From contig DMIY01000199.1 in assembly GCA_003457075.1 (NCBI GenBank), forward strand, positions 1-6,392: a DNA stretch of 6,392 nt, written 5' to 3'. Shown in pieces: positions 1-5,352 of this stretch (the first letter of the stretch is position 1; each line of letters starts with the position of its first letter). Under the pieces are notes generated by a model. It was not told the origin of the DNA and did no database searches. It saw only the letters and a list, made by a program, of their open reading frames with translations. The DNA is from Desulfotomaculum sp. (GTDB lineage: Bacteria > Bacillota > Desulfotomaculia > Desulfotomaculales > Nap2-2B). The position numbers and the translations under genes were made by a program.

Positions 1-2
1 CC

Positions 3-89
3 TTAGAAGTTATTATCCGGACCAATCCTCACATAAACCCCGATGAGATTTACCCCGGGCAAAACATCAACATACCTGTTGTGCAATAG
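3..89 (+). CDS. LysM-domain protein, C-terminal end only (partial)
   Basis: Only the last 28 codons and a TAG stop are in the window; the gene enters from the left edge (bases 1-2 complete the preceding codon). The visible residues contain TNPHINPDEIYPGQNINIP, which matches the second half of a LysM domain: the helix-2 asparagine-proline, then the YPGQ turn and the closing IP strand. LysM domains bind N-acetylglucosamine-containing glycans such as peptidoglycan. Ending three residues after the IP strand means the LysM is C-terminal, as in the SPOCS-LysM protein at 3763-5319. The rest of the protein is outside the window, so its class (spore coat, hydrolase or other) cannot be told. It converges with the membrane protein gene at 145-591. 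Confidence 0.75.
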   Translation, partial: LEVIIRTNPHINPDEIYPGQNINIPVVQ

Positions 90-144
90 CCAAAAAATTA
101 AAATCAACTTATTAATGATAGAACTGATGGCCGTAAATGGCCAC

Positions 145-591
145 CTATTTCTTCAGCAATAACCATGCTCCCCCGGCCATTAACAACATCCCCGCCACTC
201 TATACCAGGTAAAAGGAAGCCGTTCCATCCCCAAGAGGCCAAAATGATCGATGACGGTTGCAGTAAACACCTGTCCCAAAATAATAGCCGTAGTAGCCGG
301 GGCCACCCCTACCTTTGGTATGCTGCACACCACCCCATAGACGATCAAAACCCCGAGTACACCACCAAGGTATGTATACCACGGAGAGCGGGCGAACTGG
401 CTCAACTGGCCATCGCCCAAACCAAGCGCGAAAAGTAATATGCCCACCAACACCAATCCTACCAGGTGGACGACAAACGTAGTTTCTAAAAGACCAATCA
501 TCTTGCTTAATGCCGCGTTTAGGGAACCTTGCATGGCCATAAGCATTCCTGCGGCCGCGGCGATCAACAATGCCAGCAATTTACCACTCAC
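145..591 (-). CDS. YdcZ/DUF606-type small DMT-superfamily membrane protein
   Basis: A 148-residue, highly hydrophobic protein with about five membrane segments (roughly residues 4-22, 36-57, 73-92, 95-114 and 129-146). The N-terminal pattern G-x4-MQGSLNAAL followed by a segment with a conserved glycine is typical of the DMT_YdcZ (DUF606) family, which belongs to the drug/metabolite transporter superfamily. Family members are about 140-150 aa single units or fused doubles of about 300 aa, so this is one full unit and may work as a homo- or heterodimer. The substrate is unknown. The GTG start is fixed by an in-frame TGA six bases upstream. It lacks its own good Shine-Dalgarno sequence, and initiation may be coupled to a four-codon leader at 595-609. 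Its relation to the spore-like genes is unclear. Confidence 0.85.
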   Translation of the reverse strand: MSGKLLALLIAAAAGMLMAMQGSLNAALSKMIGLLETTFVVHLVGLVLVGILLFALGLGDGQLSQFARSPWYTYLGGVLGVLIVYGVVCSIPKVGVAPATTAIILGQVFTATVIDHFGLLGMERLPFTWYRVAGMLLMAGGAWLLLKK

Positions 592-594
592 TGT

Positions 595-609
595 TCATGC
601 TTCTTTCAT
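595..609 (-). other. Possible four-codon leader minigene (M-K-E-A-stop) upstream of the YdcZ-type gene
   Basis: On the minus strand the only good ribosome binding site upstream of the transporter gene is AGAGG at 618-622. It sits 8 bases before an ATG that opens ATG AAA GAA GCA TGA. The GTG of the transporter follows this TGA after three bases, so ribosomes ending on the leader could restart there (translational coupling). The alternative is that the reading frame is broken by a one-base difference and the true N-terminus is this ATG. The transporter N-terminus from GTG looks normal for the family, which favours coupling or simple weak initiation. Confidence 0.35.
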
Positions 610-653
610 ATTTTTGTCCTCTATACTTAAGATATTTTTTTCAACCGCCCCAA

Positions 654-659
654 ATTATA
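654..659 (-). promoter_or_regulatory. Candidate -10 box (TATAAT) for the YdcZ-type gene
   Basis: Reading the minus strand there is an exact TATAAT about 45 bases before the leader ATG. A -35 element at the right distance (TGGTGC with a 17-base spacer) is poor, as is often the case for activated or repressed promoters. The expected spacer is filled by an inverted repeat (660-688), which fits a regulated vegetative promoter. Confidence 0.4.
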
Positions 660-688
660 TGCGACTGGTACTGACTGCACCAGCCGCA
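660..688. promoter_or_regulatory. Inverted repeat abutting the -10 box: candidate operator
   Basis: Arms TGCGACTGGT (660-669) and ACCAGCCGCA (679-688) are complementary at 9 of 10 positions, with a 9-base gap. The repeat ends right next to the TATAAT on the minus strand and covers the spacer and -35 zone, where a dimeric repressor or activator would bind. It could instead form a hairpin ending the 719-1231 gene, but only TATAATTTGG follows it on that strand and not a U-run, so I favour an operator. Confidence 0.4.
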
Positions 689-718
689 TAAATACGTACC
701 TGCTAATTCTAAACCCTG

Positions 719-1231
719 TCAACCTGCGCCTAAACGCGAATCCCAGGCTGGAACATTTGTCTTTCGCACTTCTTTTGCCCTGCCGGGGGCAGTATTTTCA
801 CCAGTTGCCTGTTGTTCCTGCGCGCCGGAAGAAGCAGGCTGCCGGAAGGGCCCGATCATCATGCTGCCCAATATCTTGAGCAACATGGAAGGGTCGGGCA
901 TTCTTCCTTCTTGAGGATTAAGCAGGTTCATCAACATTGCTGGATTAAACAGCGGCCCGCCAGATGCATTTTCAGCACCCCTCTCACCCGGTTGCTGCTG
1001 CTGGCCGGCAAGCATATTGGCCAGCATTCCCATTAAAGGATTGTTTGCTCCAAGCTGGGGAACAGCCACTGCATTTAACTGCTTGTTCATTAAACTGACA
1101 ATCCCCAACAGGTTTAACAAACTTAGCATCAACATAGTATCTGCACTTTCGGCTTCTTGCTCTGACTGGAAATCAAGCAATTTATAAAGCACTTGTTCCA
1201 GATGATAGCCTTTTGACCATTCTCCAAGCAT
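719..1231 (-). CDS. Unrecognised 170-aa protein, methionine/leucine-rich, paralogous to the 64-aa protein at 2000-2194
   Basis: I do not recognise a family. The protein opens with a short helix-like stretch (residues 1-20), then a hydrophobic segment at about 33-49 containing LSLLNLLGIVSLMNKQLN. The middle has short M/L-rich helix-like pieces each preceded by N-P or D-P (NPLMGMLANML, NPAMLMNLL, DPSMLLKILGSMM), separated by Gln/Gly/Ser-rich linkers; the tail (about 131-170) is polar. Residues 11-53 align without gaps to residues 10-52 of the 64-aa protein at 2000-2194 (16 of 43 identical by hand count), so the first third is a shared module and the rest is an extension. The ATG start has a strong site, GGGAGGT, 6 bases upstream. 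Position near SPOCS genes suggests, but does not show, a sporulation role. Confidence 0.75.
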   Translation of the reverse strand: MLGEWSKGYHLEQVLYKLLDFQSEQEAESADTMLMLSLLNLLGIVSLMNKQLNAVAVPQLGANNPLMGMLANMLAGQQQQPGERGAENASGGPLFNPAMLMNLLNPQEGRMPDPSMLLKILGSMMIGPFRQPASSGAQEQQATGENTAPGRAKEVRKTNVPAWDSRLGAG

Positions 1232-1427
1232 TTCAATACCTCCCTCTACAAAGAAATATATTCACAGGATCAACAAAAGTTCCCAAGAATAATATTCCTC
1301 CAACAAAATGTAACAGGATATCAGCTTAAAGCGTAGTATAACCAGAAGAACTTATCAAAACCATTGCGGCTTGAAATAGATTTATATCCACCTTTTAAAA
1401 AGCTTAAAACGAAAGGGGGGACAAAAA
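1232..1427. other. Divergent intergenic region between the 170-aa and 63-aa genes
   Basis: This 196-base A+T-rich gap must hold promoters for two divergent genes. On the plus strand, TTGAAA (1371-1376), a 17-base spacer and TTTAAA (1394-1399) make a weak vegetative-type promoter that would start transcription just before the ribosome binding site of the 63-aa gene. A short perfect palindrome, GAATAATATTC, lies at 1287-1297. I found no convincing sporulation-sigma promoter on either strand. Confidence 0.3.
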
Positions 1428-1619
1428 TTGCCCCAAAGTTTACAACCCAATAATCCCTTTACACTATTTCTAATTCTGATTTTGCTGATGCTATCCACAA
1501 ATCCTGATTTCGACGGACAACTGGCTTTTTTGAAGTCTCTTGTCCAGGCCACTCAGCTCTCAGTGCGCACTTTCCAAAACGGGCTGGGAGGCCTCCATGC
1601 CGCCATGTCGCAACTCTAA
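1428..1619 (+). CDS. Unrecognised 63-aa protein, first of a tandem paralogous pair
   Basis: A small protein with a strongly hydrophobic N-terminal part (residues 11-23, FTLFLILILLMLS) followed by a soluble, helix-like C-terminal part with the pattern V-x-T-F-x-x-G-L-x-x-x-H. The TTG start is supported by AAAGGGGGG seven bases upstream and by the matching TTG-start layout of the next gene. It aligns without gaps to the 61-aa protein at 1653-1838 (about 20 of 47 identical by hand count), which argues strongly that both are real genes. The hydrophobic run is too short and uninterrupted to be a normal cleaved signal peptide; the protein may sit at a membrane or pack in a coat layer. The gap to the next gene is 33 bases, so they are probably one operon. 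Confidence 0.75.
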   Translation: MPQSLQPNNPFTLFLILILLMLSTNPDFDGQLAFLKSLVQATQLSVRTFQNGLGGLHAAMSQL

Positions 1620-1652
1620 GTCTCAACGGGATGATGGAAAGGAGGTACTTGT

Positions 1653-1838
1653 TTGTTAGACCGTCAAAGTGGAATTGAACATTCTTTTCTGGCGCCAATA
1701 ATACTCATGCTTTCTTTAAGACCGGATGCCGATGAAAAATTAGGCCAACTGGCTTCTATTATCGAAGCCATGTATAACGCCGTTCAAACATTTCGCTCAG
1801 GACTGGAAAGCTTCCACTCAAATGTAATGAGGCCTTGA
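1653..1838 (+). CDS. Unrecognised 61-aa protein, second of a tandem paralogous pair
   Basis: Paralogue of the 63-aa protein just upstream. Conserved between the two are F-L-x2-I-x-LMLS, P-D-x-D, a central leucine pattern, A-x4-V-x-TF-x2-GL-x3-H. Residues about 12-21 are hydrophobic; the remainder looks like one or two amphipathic helices. The TTG start is set by a near-perfect Shine-Dalgarno, AAAGGAGGT, seven bases upstream. The pair probably arose by tandem duplication, and retained pattern despite low identity indicates both are under selection. No family recognised; a small structural sporulation or membrane protein is a guess from neighbours. Confidence 0.75.
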   Translation: MLDRQSGIEHSFLAPIILMLSLRPDADEKLGQLASIIEAMYNAVQTFRSGLESFHSNVMRP

Positions 1839-1951
1839 ATTTCCGGGATTATGGCTAGAATCCGGGTTTGCCGGAAGCCTCCCGGGAGAGTGCTGAAAAT
1901 TTACCGGTACCAGCAATACAGGCCGCCGGAAGCCTTAAAACACAATTACTC

Positions 1952-1984
1952 AAAGATTGCTCCGGCATCCGGCGGTCAATCTTT
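1952..1984. terminator. Hairpin in a convergent gap, likely bidirectional terminator
   Basis: Perfect 8-bp arms AAAGATTG (1952-1959) and CAATCTTT (1977-1984) enclose a G+C-rich centre that can itself pair (CCGG-CAT-CCGG). It lies between the plus-strand pair ending at 1838 and the minus-strand gene ending at 2000, where a two-way terminator is expected. The T-stretch is short on both strands (CTTT on either side), so efficiency is uncertain. Bases 1839-1951 hold other small G+C-rich repeats (GCCGGAAGCCT occurs at 1870-1880 and 1925-1935) but no gene that I can support. Confidence 0.5.
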
Positions 1985-1999
1985 ATAGCAACACCCCTA

Positions 2000-2194
2000 C
2001 TATTCTTTAACCTGTGGTTCATCTTTGTTTTCTTTGTAATTTACTCTCTGCGTCAAAAGATTAACTATACCCATCAGGTTTAACAGACTGACCAAAATAA
2101 GCAGGCTTCCCTGGTCCATACCAGGGCCGCTGCTTCTTTCCAACAGAGAAAACAAGGTTTTTTCCAACCCACTAACCCTTTGTTCTCCTTCCAT
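2000..2194 (-). CDS. Unrecognised 64-aa protein sharing a hydrophobic module with the 170-aa protein
   Basis: Residues 10-52 form the same module as residues 11-53 of the 170-aa protein at 719-1231: an L-E-x2-L-x2-LL helix, a variable stretch, then a hydrophobic segment with SLLNLMGIVNLL and a closing Asn. A charged tail of about 12 residues (KENKDEPQVKE) follows. The ATG has GGGGGG ten bases upstream. It lies 22 bases downstream of the YbaB-like gene (2217-2519) on the same strand, so the two are probably co-transcribed. This is the minimal form of the module; the 170-aa protein looks like an extended version. Function unknown. Confidence 0.75.
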   Translation of the reverse strand: MEGEQRVSGLEKTLFSLLERSSGPGMDQGSLLILVSLLNLMGIVNLLTQRVNYKENKDEPQVKE

Positions 2195-2216
2195 TTACCA
2201 ACATCCCCCCTTGAAA

Positions 2217-2519
2217 TTAAAACAACCCCGGAATCTCAGGCAGATTTATTCCTCCCGTCAATCTGGACACTTCTTCCTTAAGAAGGCGCCGGGAGTGGCG
2301 CAGGGCCTCATTAAAGGCCTCGCCGATCAACCCTCCCAATCGCTCCTGCACCAATAAAAATGGTGCAACTGGTCCAAAGCGTATCTCCACTAACTCTTGC
2401 AAGCCGTTCATAAACAATTGTATCGCTCCCCCGCCACTTTCTGCAGAAACAACTATTTTCCTGAACTCATCCTCCGATTGCTGCAATTGTTGCAAAATCT
2501 TACCCCAATGACCAAACAC
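2217..2519 (-). CDS. Divergent YbaB/EbfC-family protein
   Basis: With the GTG start at 2519 this is a 100-aa protein laid out like YbaB/EbfC nucleoid-associated proteins, which are about 100-110 aa: an opening M-F-G, an N-terminal coiled helix rich in Gln/Glu (about residues 6-24), the SGGG-hairpin with a strand ending in NGL (27-40), a strand carrying V-x-I (43-48), then a long helix with AFNEA (68-72) and a C-terminal G-x-N-LP-x-IPGLF. The AFN-[DE]-A and LP...F endings match the family well, the rest only in pattern. Family members bind DNA as tweezer-shaped dimers. The GTG is chosen over an ATG at 2558 because AAGGAGG (2529-2535) lies 9 bases before it, the family opening M-F-G starts there, and the extra 13 codons would overlap a terminator. 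In most bacteria the standard copy sits with dnaX/recR; this one is in a spore-type cluster and may be a specialised paralogue. Confidence 0.8.
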   Translation of the reverse strand: MFGHWGKILQQLQQSEDEFRKIVVSAESGGGAIQLFMNGLQELVEIRFGPVAPFLLVQERLGGLIGEAFNEALRHSRRLLKEEVSRLTGGINLPEIPGLF

Positions 2520-2535
2520 AAATAAACTCCTCCTT

Positions 2536-2566
2536 AAAAAGAGAAGCTGTTCTACCACAGCTTCTC
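2536..2566 (-). terminator. Intrinsic terminator or attenuator between the SPOCS-CBM gene and the YbaB-like gene
   Basis: On the minus strand a perfect 10-bp stem (arms 2557-2566 and 2541-2550, GAGAAGCTGT and its complement) with a 6-base loop is followed at once by TTTTT (2536-2540). It starts 30 bases after the stop of the 355-aa gene. The U-run runs directly into the ribosome binding site of the YbaB-like gene, so no promoter fits between them. That gene must be served by read-through or by a promoter upstream of the hairpin, which makes it a possible attenuator. Confidence 0.85.
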
Positions 2567-2596
2567 AAAACAATCTATTGCCGGTCAGTAATTTGC

Positions 2597-3664
2597 CTAA
2601 AACCCGCCGATGCATTCAAAAGTTACATCGTCGATCTTTACCATACTGGCATTTGGAGGCGCAGTAGTCCCTGACTGGAAAGTAAACCTGACCAGGGCAG
2701 TAGTAGCGCCTGCAGGCGCAGCCTGTGTATTGATTGCAAATTGCTGGTAGCCATTGTCCGGGATGGTGGTGCTGGGGAAACTCTGACTCACTCCGTCAAT
2801 TGCCTGGCCTATCCTGTTAAAGAATCGTACCTCGGCAGTCAAGGTAAAATTACTGGCAACATGAAAATTTTCCCGCGCCCAGAAAATCAGCTTATAAATC
2901 CGTCCGGGAACAATGTGATTGCGCACCGGCTGGAATATCGCTGCCTCGGAAACCGGTACAACGCCCAGCTTGGCAGCAAAACTCCCGCTGTGGGCTGTGG
3001 AAGTAGGAGCTACATTCGTAGCGCCCCAAAAAACGGGAACGTTGCCGACCCAGTGTTCCAGTCCGGGATCTTCCAGCAGGTTACCAGGCGGACAAATTTC
3101 CGGCGACGGGCAGAGTTGAACAAAAATCTGGCGCTCTTCTACTATTTTTATCCTGATGATGATTACGCCGGTTTGCTGCAGGCGGCCTCCCCGGATAAGT
3201 TCCCAACTGACATCAACTCTGGGCTTAAAATGGCGGATAACCACTTCGTCCTCATCAAGTACGGGCTGCGGCTGCTTTAACTCAATCATCCTGCTAAAAG
3301 AAATTTCTTCCTGCGCATGCTTTACCTGGTCATCTTTATTTACATAATAAATCTGCTTATGAAGCACGCCGCTGACAATAACCTTTTTAAGGACCGATAC
3401 CCCTCCCATCATTTTCTTGAAGTGATGATCCCATTCCTTAGGGATAACCATATGCCAGTGCCCCATGTGTTCGTGAATAAATACCGGTTCGGCTTCTAAA
3501 TCCTGCACCCGGGCATCGATATGATCTATTTTTTTTGCCAGTTCGGGCAGGTGGATAGTTTTATCAATGAGGACCTGCGCCTCTTCTTCAGATAGTACTA
3601 CCGGCGTCACGATTTTCATGCACAATACCTGTTCGGGTTCTGTGTACTCATATTGAATAGGCAT
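2597..3664 (-). CDS. SPOCS (DUF3794) protein with C-terminal carbohydrate-binding-like domain
   Basis: A 355-aa two-domain protein. Residues about 36-182 form a SPOCS domain: LPELAKKIDHID aligns with the PDxxPDVxxIL entry motif, and KKVIVSGVLHKQIYYV followed by EEISFSRMIEL matches the core strand and the PF[ST]xF[VI] motif of the SPOCS repeats at 3763-5319. A His-rich stretch (H64, H66, H69, H71, H80, H81) lies inside it. A short Cys-Pro linker (C185, C191) leads to residues about 195-350, a beta-sandwich pattern of the CBM_4_9 or NTTRR-F1 kind: NLLEDPGLE-x-W, HSGSFAAKLG, IFQPV-x5-PGRIYKL-x-FWA, then KIDDVTFE. No signal peptide is visible, as for proteins laid on the spore from the mother cell. 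The ATG has AGGAGG nine bases upstream. Likely a spore coat or exosporium protein; the sugar ligand is unknown. Confidence 0.8.
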   Translation of the reverse strand: MPIQYEYTEPEQVLCMKIVTPVVLSEEEAQVLIDKTIHLPELAKKIDHIDARVQDLEAEPVFIHEHMGHWHMVIPKEWDHHFKKMMGGVSVLKKVIVSGVLHKQIYYVNKDDQVKHAQEEISFSRMIELKQPQPVLDEDEVVIRHFKPRVDVSWELIRGGRLQQTGVIIIRIKIVEERQIFVQLCPSPEICPPGNLLEDPGLEHWVGNVPVFWGATNVAPTSTAHSGSFAAKLGVVPVSEAAIFQPVRNHIVPGRIYKLIFWARENFHVASNFTLTAEVRFFNRIGQAIDGVSQSFPSTTIPDNGYQQFAINTQAAPAGATTALVRFTFQSGTTAPPNASMVKIDDVTFECIGGF

Positions 3665-3762
3665 ACAACTAAAACCTCCTTTTAATTAGGGACATTCCTG
3701 TCCATATAGGAACACCCAAACTTCAGCAGGTGTGTCCCCTTTCATTAATTTATCTTGGTTTT
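3665..3762 (-). other. Intergenic region between the two SPOCS genes with competing short hairpins
   Basis: Between the genes, on the minus strand, GGGACA (3733-3738 in plus coordinates, TGTCCC) can pair with TGTCCC (plus GGGACA at 3689-3694), and TTCCT/AGGAA arms lie within (3695-3699 and 3708-3712). There is no good U-run, so I do not call a terminator. The structures may form in a read-through transcript, or the stretch may contain a promoter for the 355-aa gene that I cannot identify. Confidence 0.25.
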
Positions 3763-5319
3763 TCAACCTTTTGCCGGCGGGCAAGGTATGTTAATAACCT
3801 GACCCACCTGTAATTGCTCGGGGTTGACACCCGGGTTAGCCTGCCTAATGGCCTCGACAGTCGTTCCAAATCTTTGGGCCAGCACGAAGAAAGTATCCCC
3901 GGACTGAATCGTATAGCGAATGACTTCTCCCGGTACACATACCGGCGGCGTTGGCGCCGGGGTAACCGGCACGGTTACCTCAACTGCTACGTCTCTTTGC
4001 AACGTTTCGATAACTTTGGCGGTTACTTTGAGCACCAGTTCAATGGTTATATGACAGGCCTCATATTCCGCTGTGATATATTCGACGACCGCCCGGACGT
4101 CCACCTCCATGCCTTCTTCGGCTCCCGGAATTTCTACAAAAGTACGGAAAGGAATTTTCCTGTGCATGGCGTGTACGGGCTGGTCCGGCAGACCCGCCAC
4201 ATAAATCACTTGAACATCCACATCACCCCGGACGATTACTTTGTTTTTTAAGATTTTAGTTTCTGTTACCTCTACTTTATCAACCGTGGTATTCAGGATC
4301 TTTTCTACGTCCGGCTTAGGTTCAGGCGTTTGAAACGTATCGCGTAAAACAACCTGGGTTGTATCCTCTCCTACTACATGATCAATTTTTAATCTGACCA
4401 TGGTGGCCTGAGCGCCCATTACTTCAGTGATTACATTAATCTGCCTGGTTTCAAAAAGATTGGCAGTAAGCATTAAAACGACATCAGCACGCAGGCGGTC
4501 GGGACTGAACTGCTCAACGTCTGCGCTTTCCACTTTTACGTCCACTCTTACATCCATTTCCGGCTCGGCGCCGGGTACCTCTAAAAAGTCGCTAAAGGGA
4601 AACGTCCTGTGTAACTGGTGGACAGGCTGGTCGGGTTCTAAAGCTACGTATAATACCTCGACGGTAACAGTGCCATCTACAATCACCTTATTTTTCAGAA
4701 CCCTCTTACCGGTAACCCCTGCTGAAAACATCACCTCCAGAATCTTATCAACCGAAGACTTTTCACCGGGAACGTCAAACTCGTCGCTGACAATAACCTG
4801 TTTTGTTTTACTTGCCACCACATTGGCTACTTTAATCATTTCTGTTTTACAGGTAGCCCCGGCCGGACACTGAGTTAAGACATCGATTTCCTGAACTTCG
4901 GTAACTTTAGCAAATACGGACAACACGGCGGCCACATCAAACTGCCGGGCATCATCACGGCTGCGGACGACACTTACATCCTCCACAGCAACTTTCCCCT
5001 GCACTTCCATCCCCGGCCGTGCGCCAGGAACATCCACAAAGGTTGTAAACGGCAATTGCACGTGCATATGATGAACGGCCTGGGCAGGTTCAAAGGCAAT
5101 ATAGACGATCTGCAGGGTAAGGGTTCCTTCAACAATTACTTTATCCGGTACGATTTCCAGCTTCTTAATTTTTGCCGTCTTATCTGTTGAGAGGATTTTA
5201 TCCACATCCGGCTTTGCATCCGGTACGGTAACTTTGCCACGAACCACGACCTGCTGCGTGTTTTCGCTAACTACCTGATGAACCCGTAGCTTTTCCGAGG
5301 CCAGTGCACTTGGCGCCAT
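3763..5319 (-). CDS. Spore-type protein with three SPOCS (DUF3794) repeats and C-terminal LysM
   Basis: From the ATG at 5319 this is 518 aa. Three SPOCS repeats span about residues 10-150, 160-303 and 308-447. Each has a VxxxTxQVxV opening, a P-x-x-[KS]-x-[DV]-x-KIL motif, KVIV-x-G strands, an H-x-[LM]-H segment, a P-F-x-x-F motif and a VPGA-x-x-x-M turn. A Pro/Thr linker (449-463) precedes a LysM (about 467-512: YTIQSGDTFFVLAQRFGT, then NPGVNPEQLQVGQVINIP). Architecture and length resemble SipL, the clostridial coat protein whose LysM contacts SpoIVA, but SPOCS-LysM paralogues are common, so I give no symbol. The start is ambiguous: AAAGGGGG lies 4 bases before an ATG at 5325 and 10 bases before the ATG at 5319. 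No signal peptide, consistent with mother-cell synthesis and deposition on the forespore. Confidence 0.88.
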   Translation of the reverse strand: MAPSALASEKLRVHQVVSENTQQVVVRGKVTVPDAKPDVDKILSTDKTAKIKKLEIVPDKVIVEGTLTLQIVYIAFEPAQAVHHMHVQLPFTTFVDVPGARPGMEVQGKVAVEDVSVVRSRDDARQFDVAAVLSVFAKVTEVQEIDVLTQCPAGATCKTEMIKVANVVASKTKQVIVSDEFDVPGEKSSVDKILEVMFSAGVTGKRVLKNKVIVDGTVTVEVLYVALEPDQPVHQLHRTFPFSDFLEVPGAEPEMDVRVDVKVESADVEQFSPDRLRADVVLMLTANLFETRQINVITEVMGAQATMVRLKIDHVVGEDTTQVVLRDTFQTPEPKPDVEKILNTTVDKVEVTETKILKNKVIVRGDVDVQVIYVAGLPDQPVHAMHRKIPFRTFVEIPGAEEGMEVDVRAVVEYITAEYEACHITIELVLKVTAKVIETLQRDVAVEVTVPVTPAPTPPVCVPGEVIRYTIQSGDTFFVLAQRFGTTVEAIRQANPGVNPEQLQVGQVINIPCPPAKG

Positions 5320-5352
5320 ATACATACTTCCCCCTTTCAAAAGTAGTCTAAT

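Noticed and set aside
128..143. TGGCC/GGCCA hairpin between the LysM and YdcZ-type genes as a terminator
   Set aside because: Stem is only 5 bp and no T-run follows on either strand. Too weak to call.
1459..1698. Minus-strand 79-codon reading frame over the tandem small genes
   Set aside because: Overlaps both plus-strand paralogues, which have strong ribosome binding sites and conserved pattern with each other.
1870..1935. GCCGGAAGCCT repeated 55 bases apart
   Set aside because: Two copies of an 11-base G+C-rich word in a non-coding gap; no third copy, no target-site duplication, no array pattern.
1868..2083. Plus-strand 71-codon reading frame starting at TTG
   Set aside because: It runs through the hairpin at 1952-1984 and into the opposite-strand 64-aa gene, whose paralogy supports that strand. 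It has no good ribosome binding site; the hydrophobic end is the complement of the minus-strand gene.
2520..2558. N-terminal extension of the YbaB-like protein from the ATG at 2558
   Set aside because: The extension is encoded by the terminator hairpin and the Shine-Dalgarno sequence itself; family proteins begin at the M-F-G encoded from 2519.
2741..3280. Plus-strand 179-codon reading frame
   Set aside because: Fully antisense to the CBM-like and SPOCS parts of the 355-aa gene, with no family resemblance. A shadow of the coding strand.
3814..4251. Plus-strand 145-codon reading frame (and another at 4427-4873)
   Set aside because: Both are antisense to the clear triple-SPOCS/LysM gene and show no recognisable domain.
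5320..5340. TTG start at 5340 for the triple-SPOCS protein
   Set aside because: The added residues K-G-G-S are the translated ribosome binding site (AAAGGGGGAAGT); the start must be one of the following ATGs.
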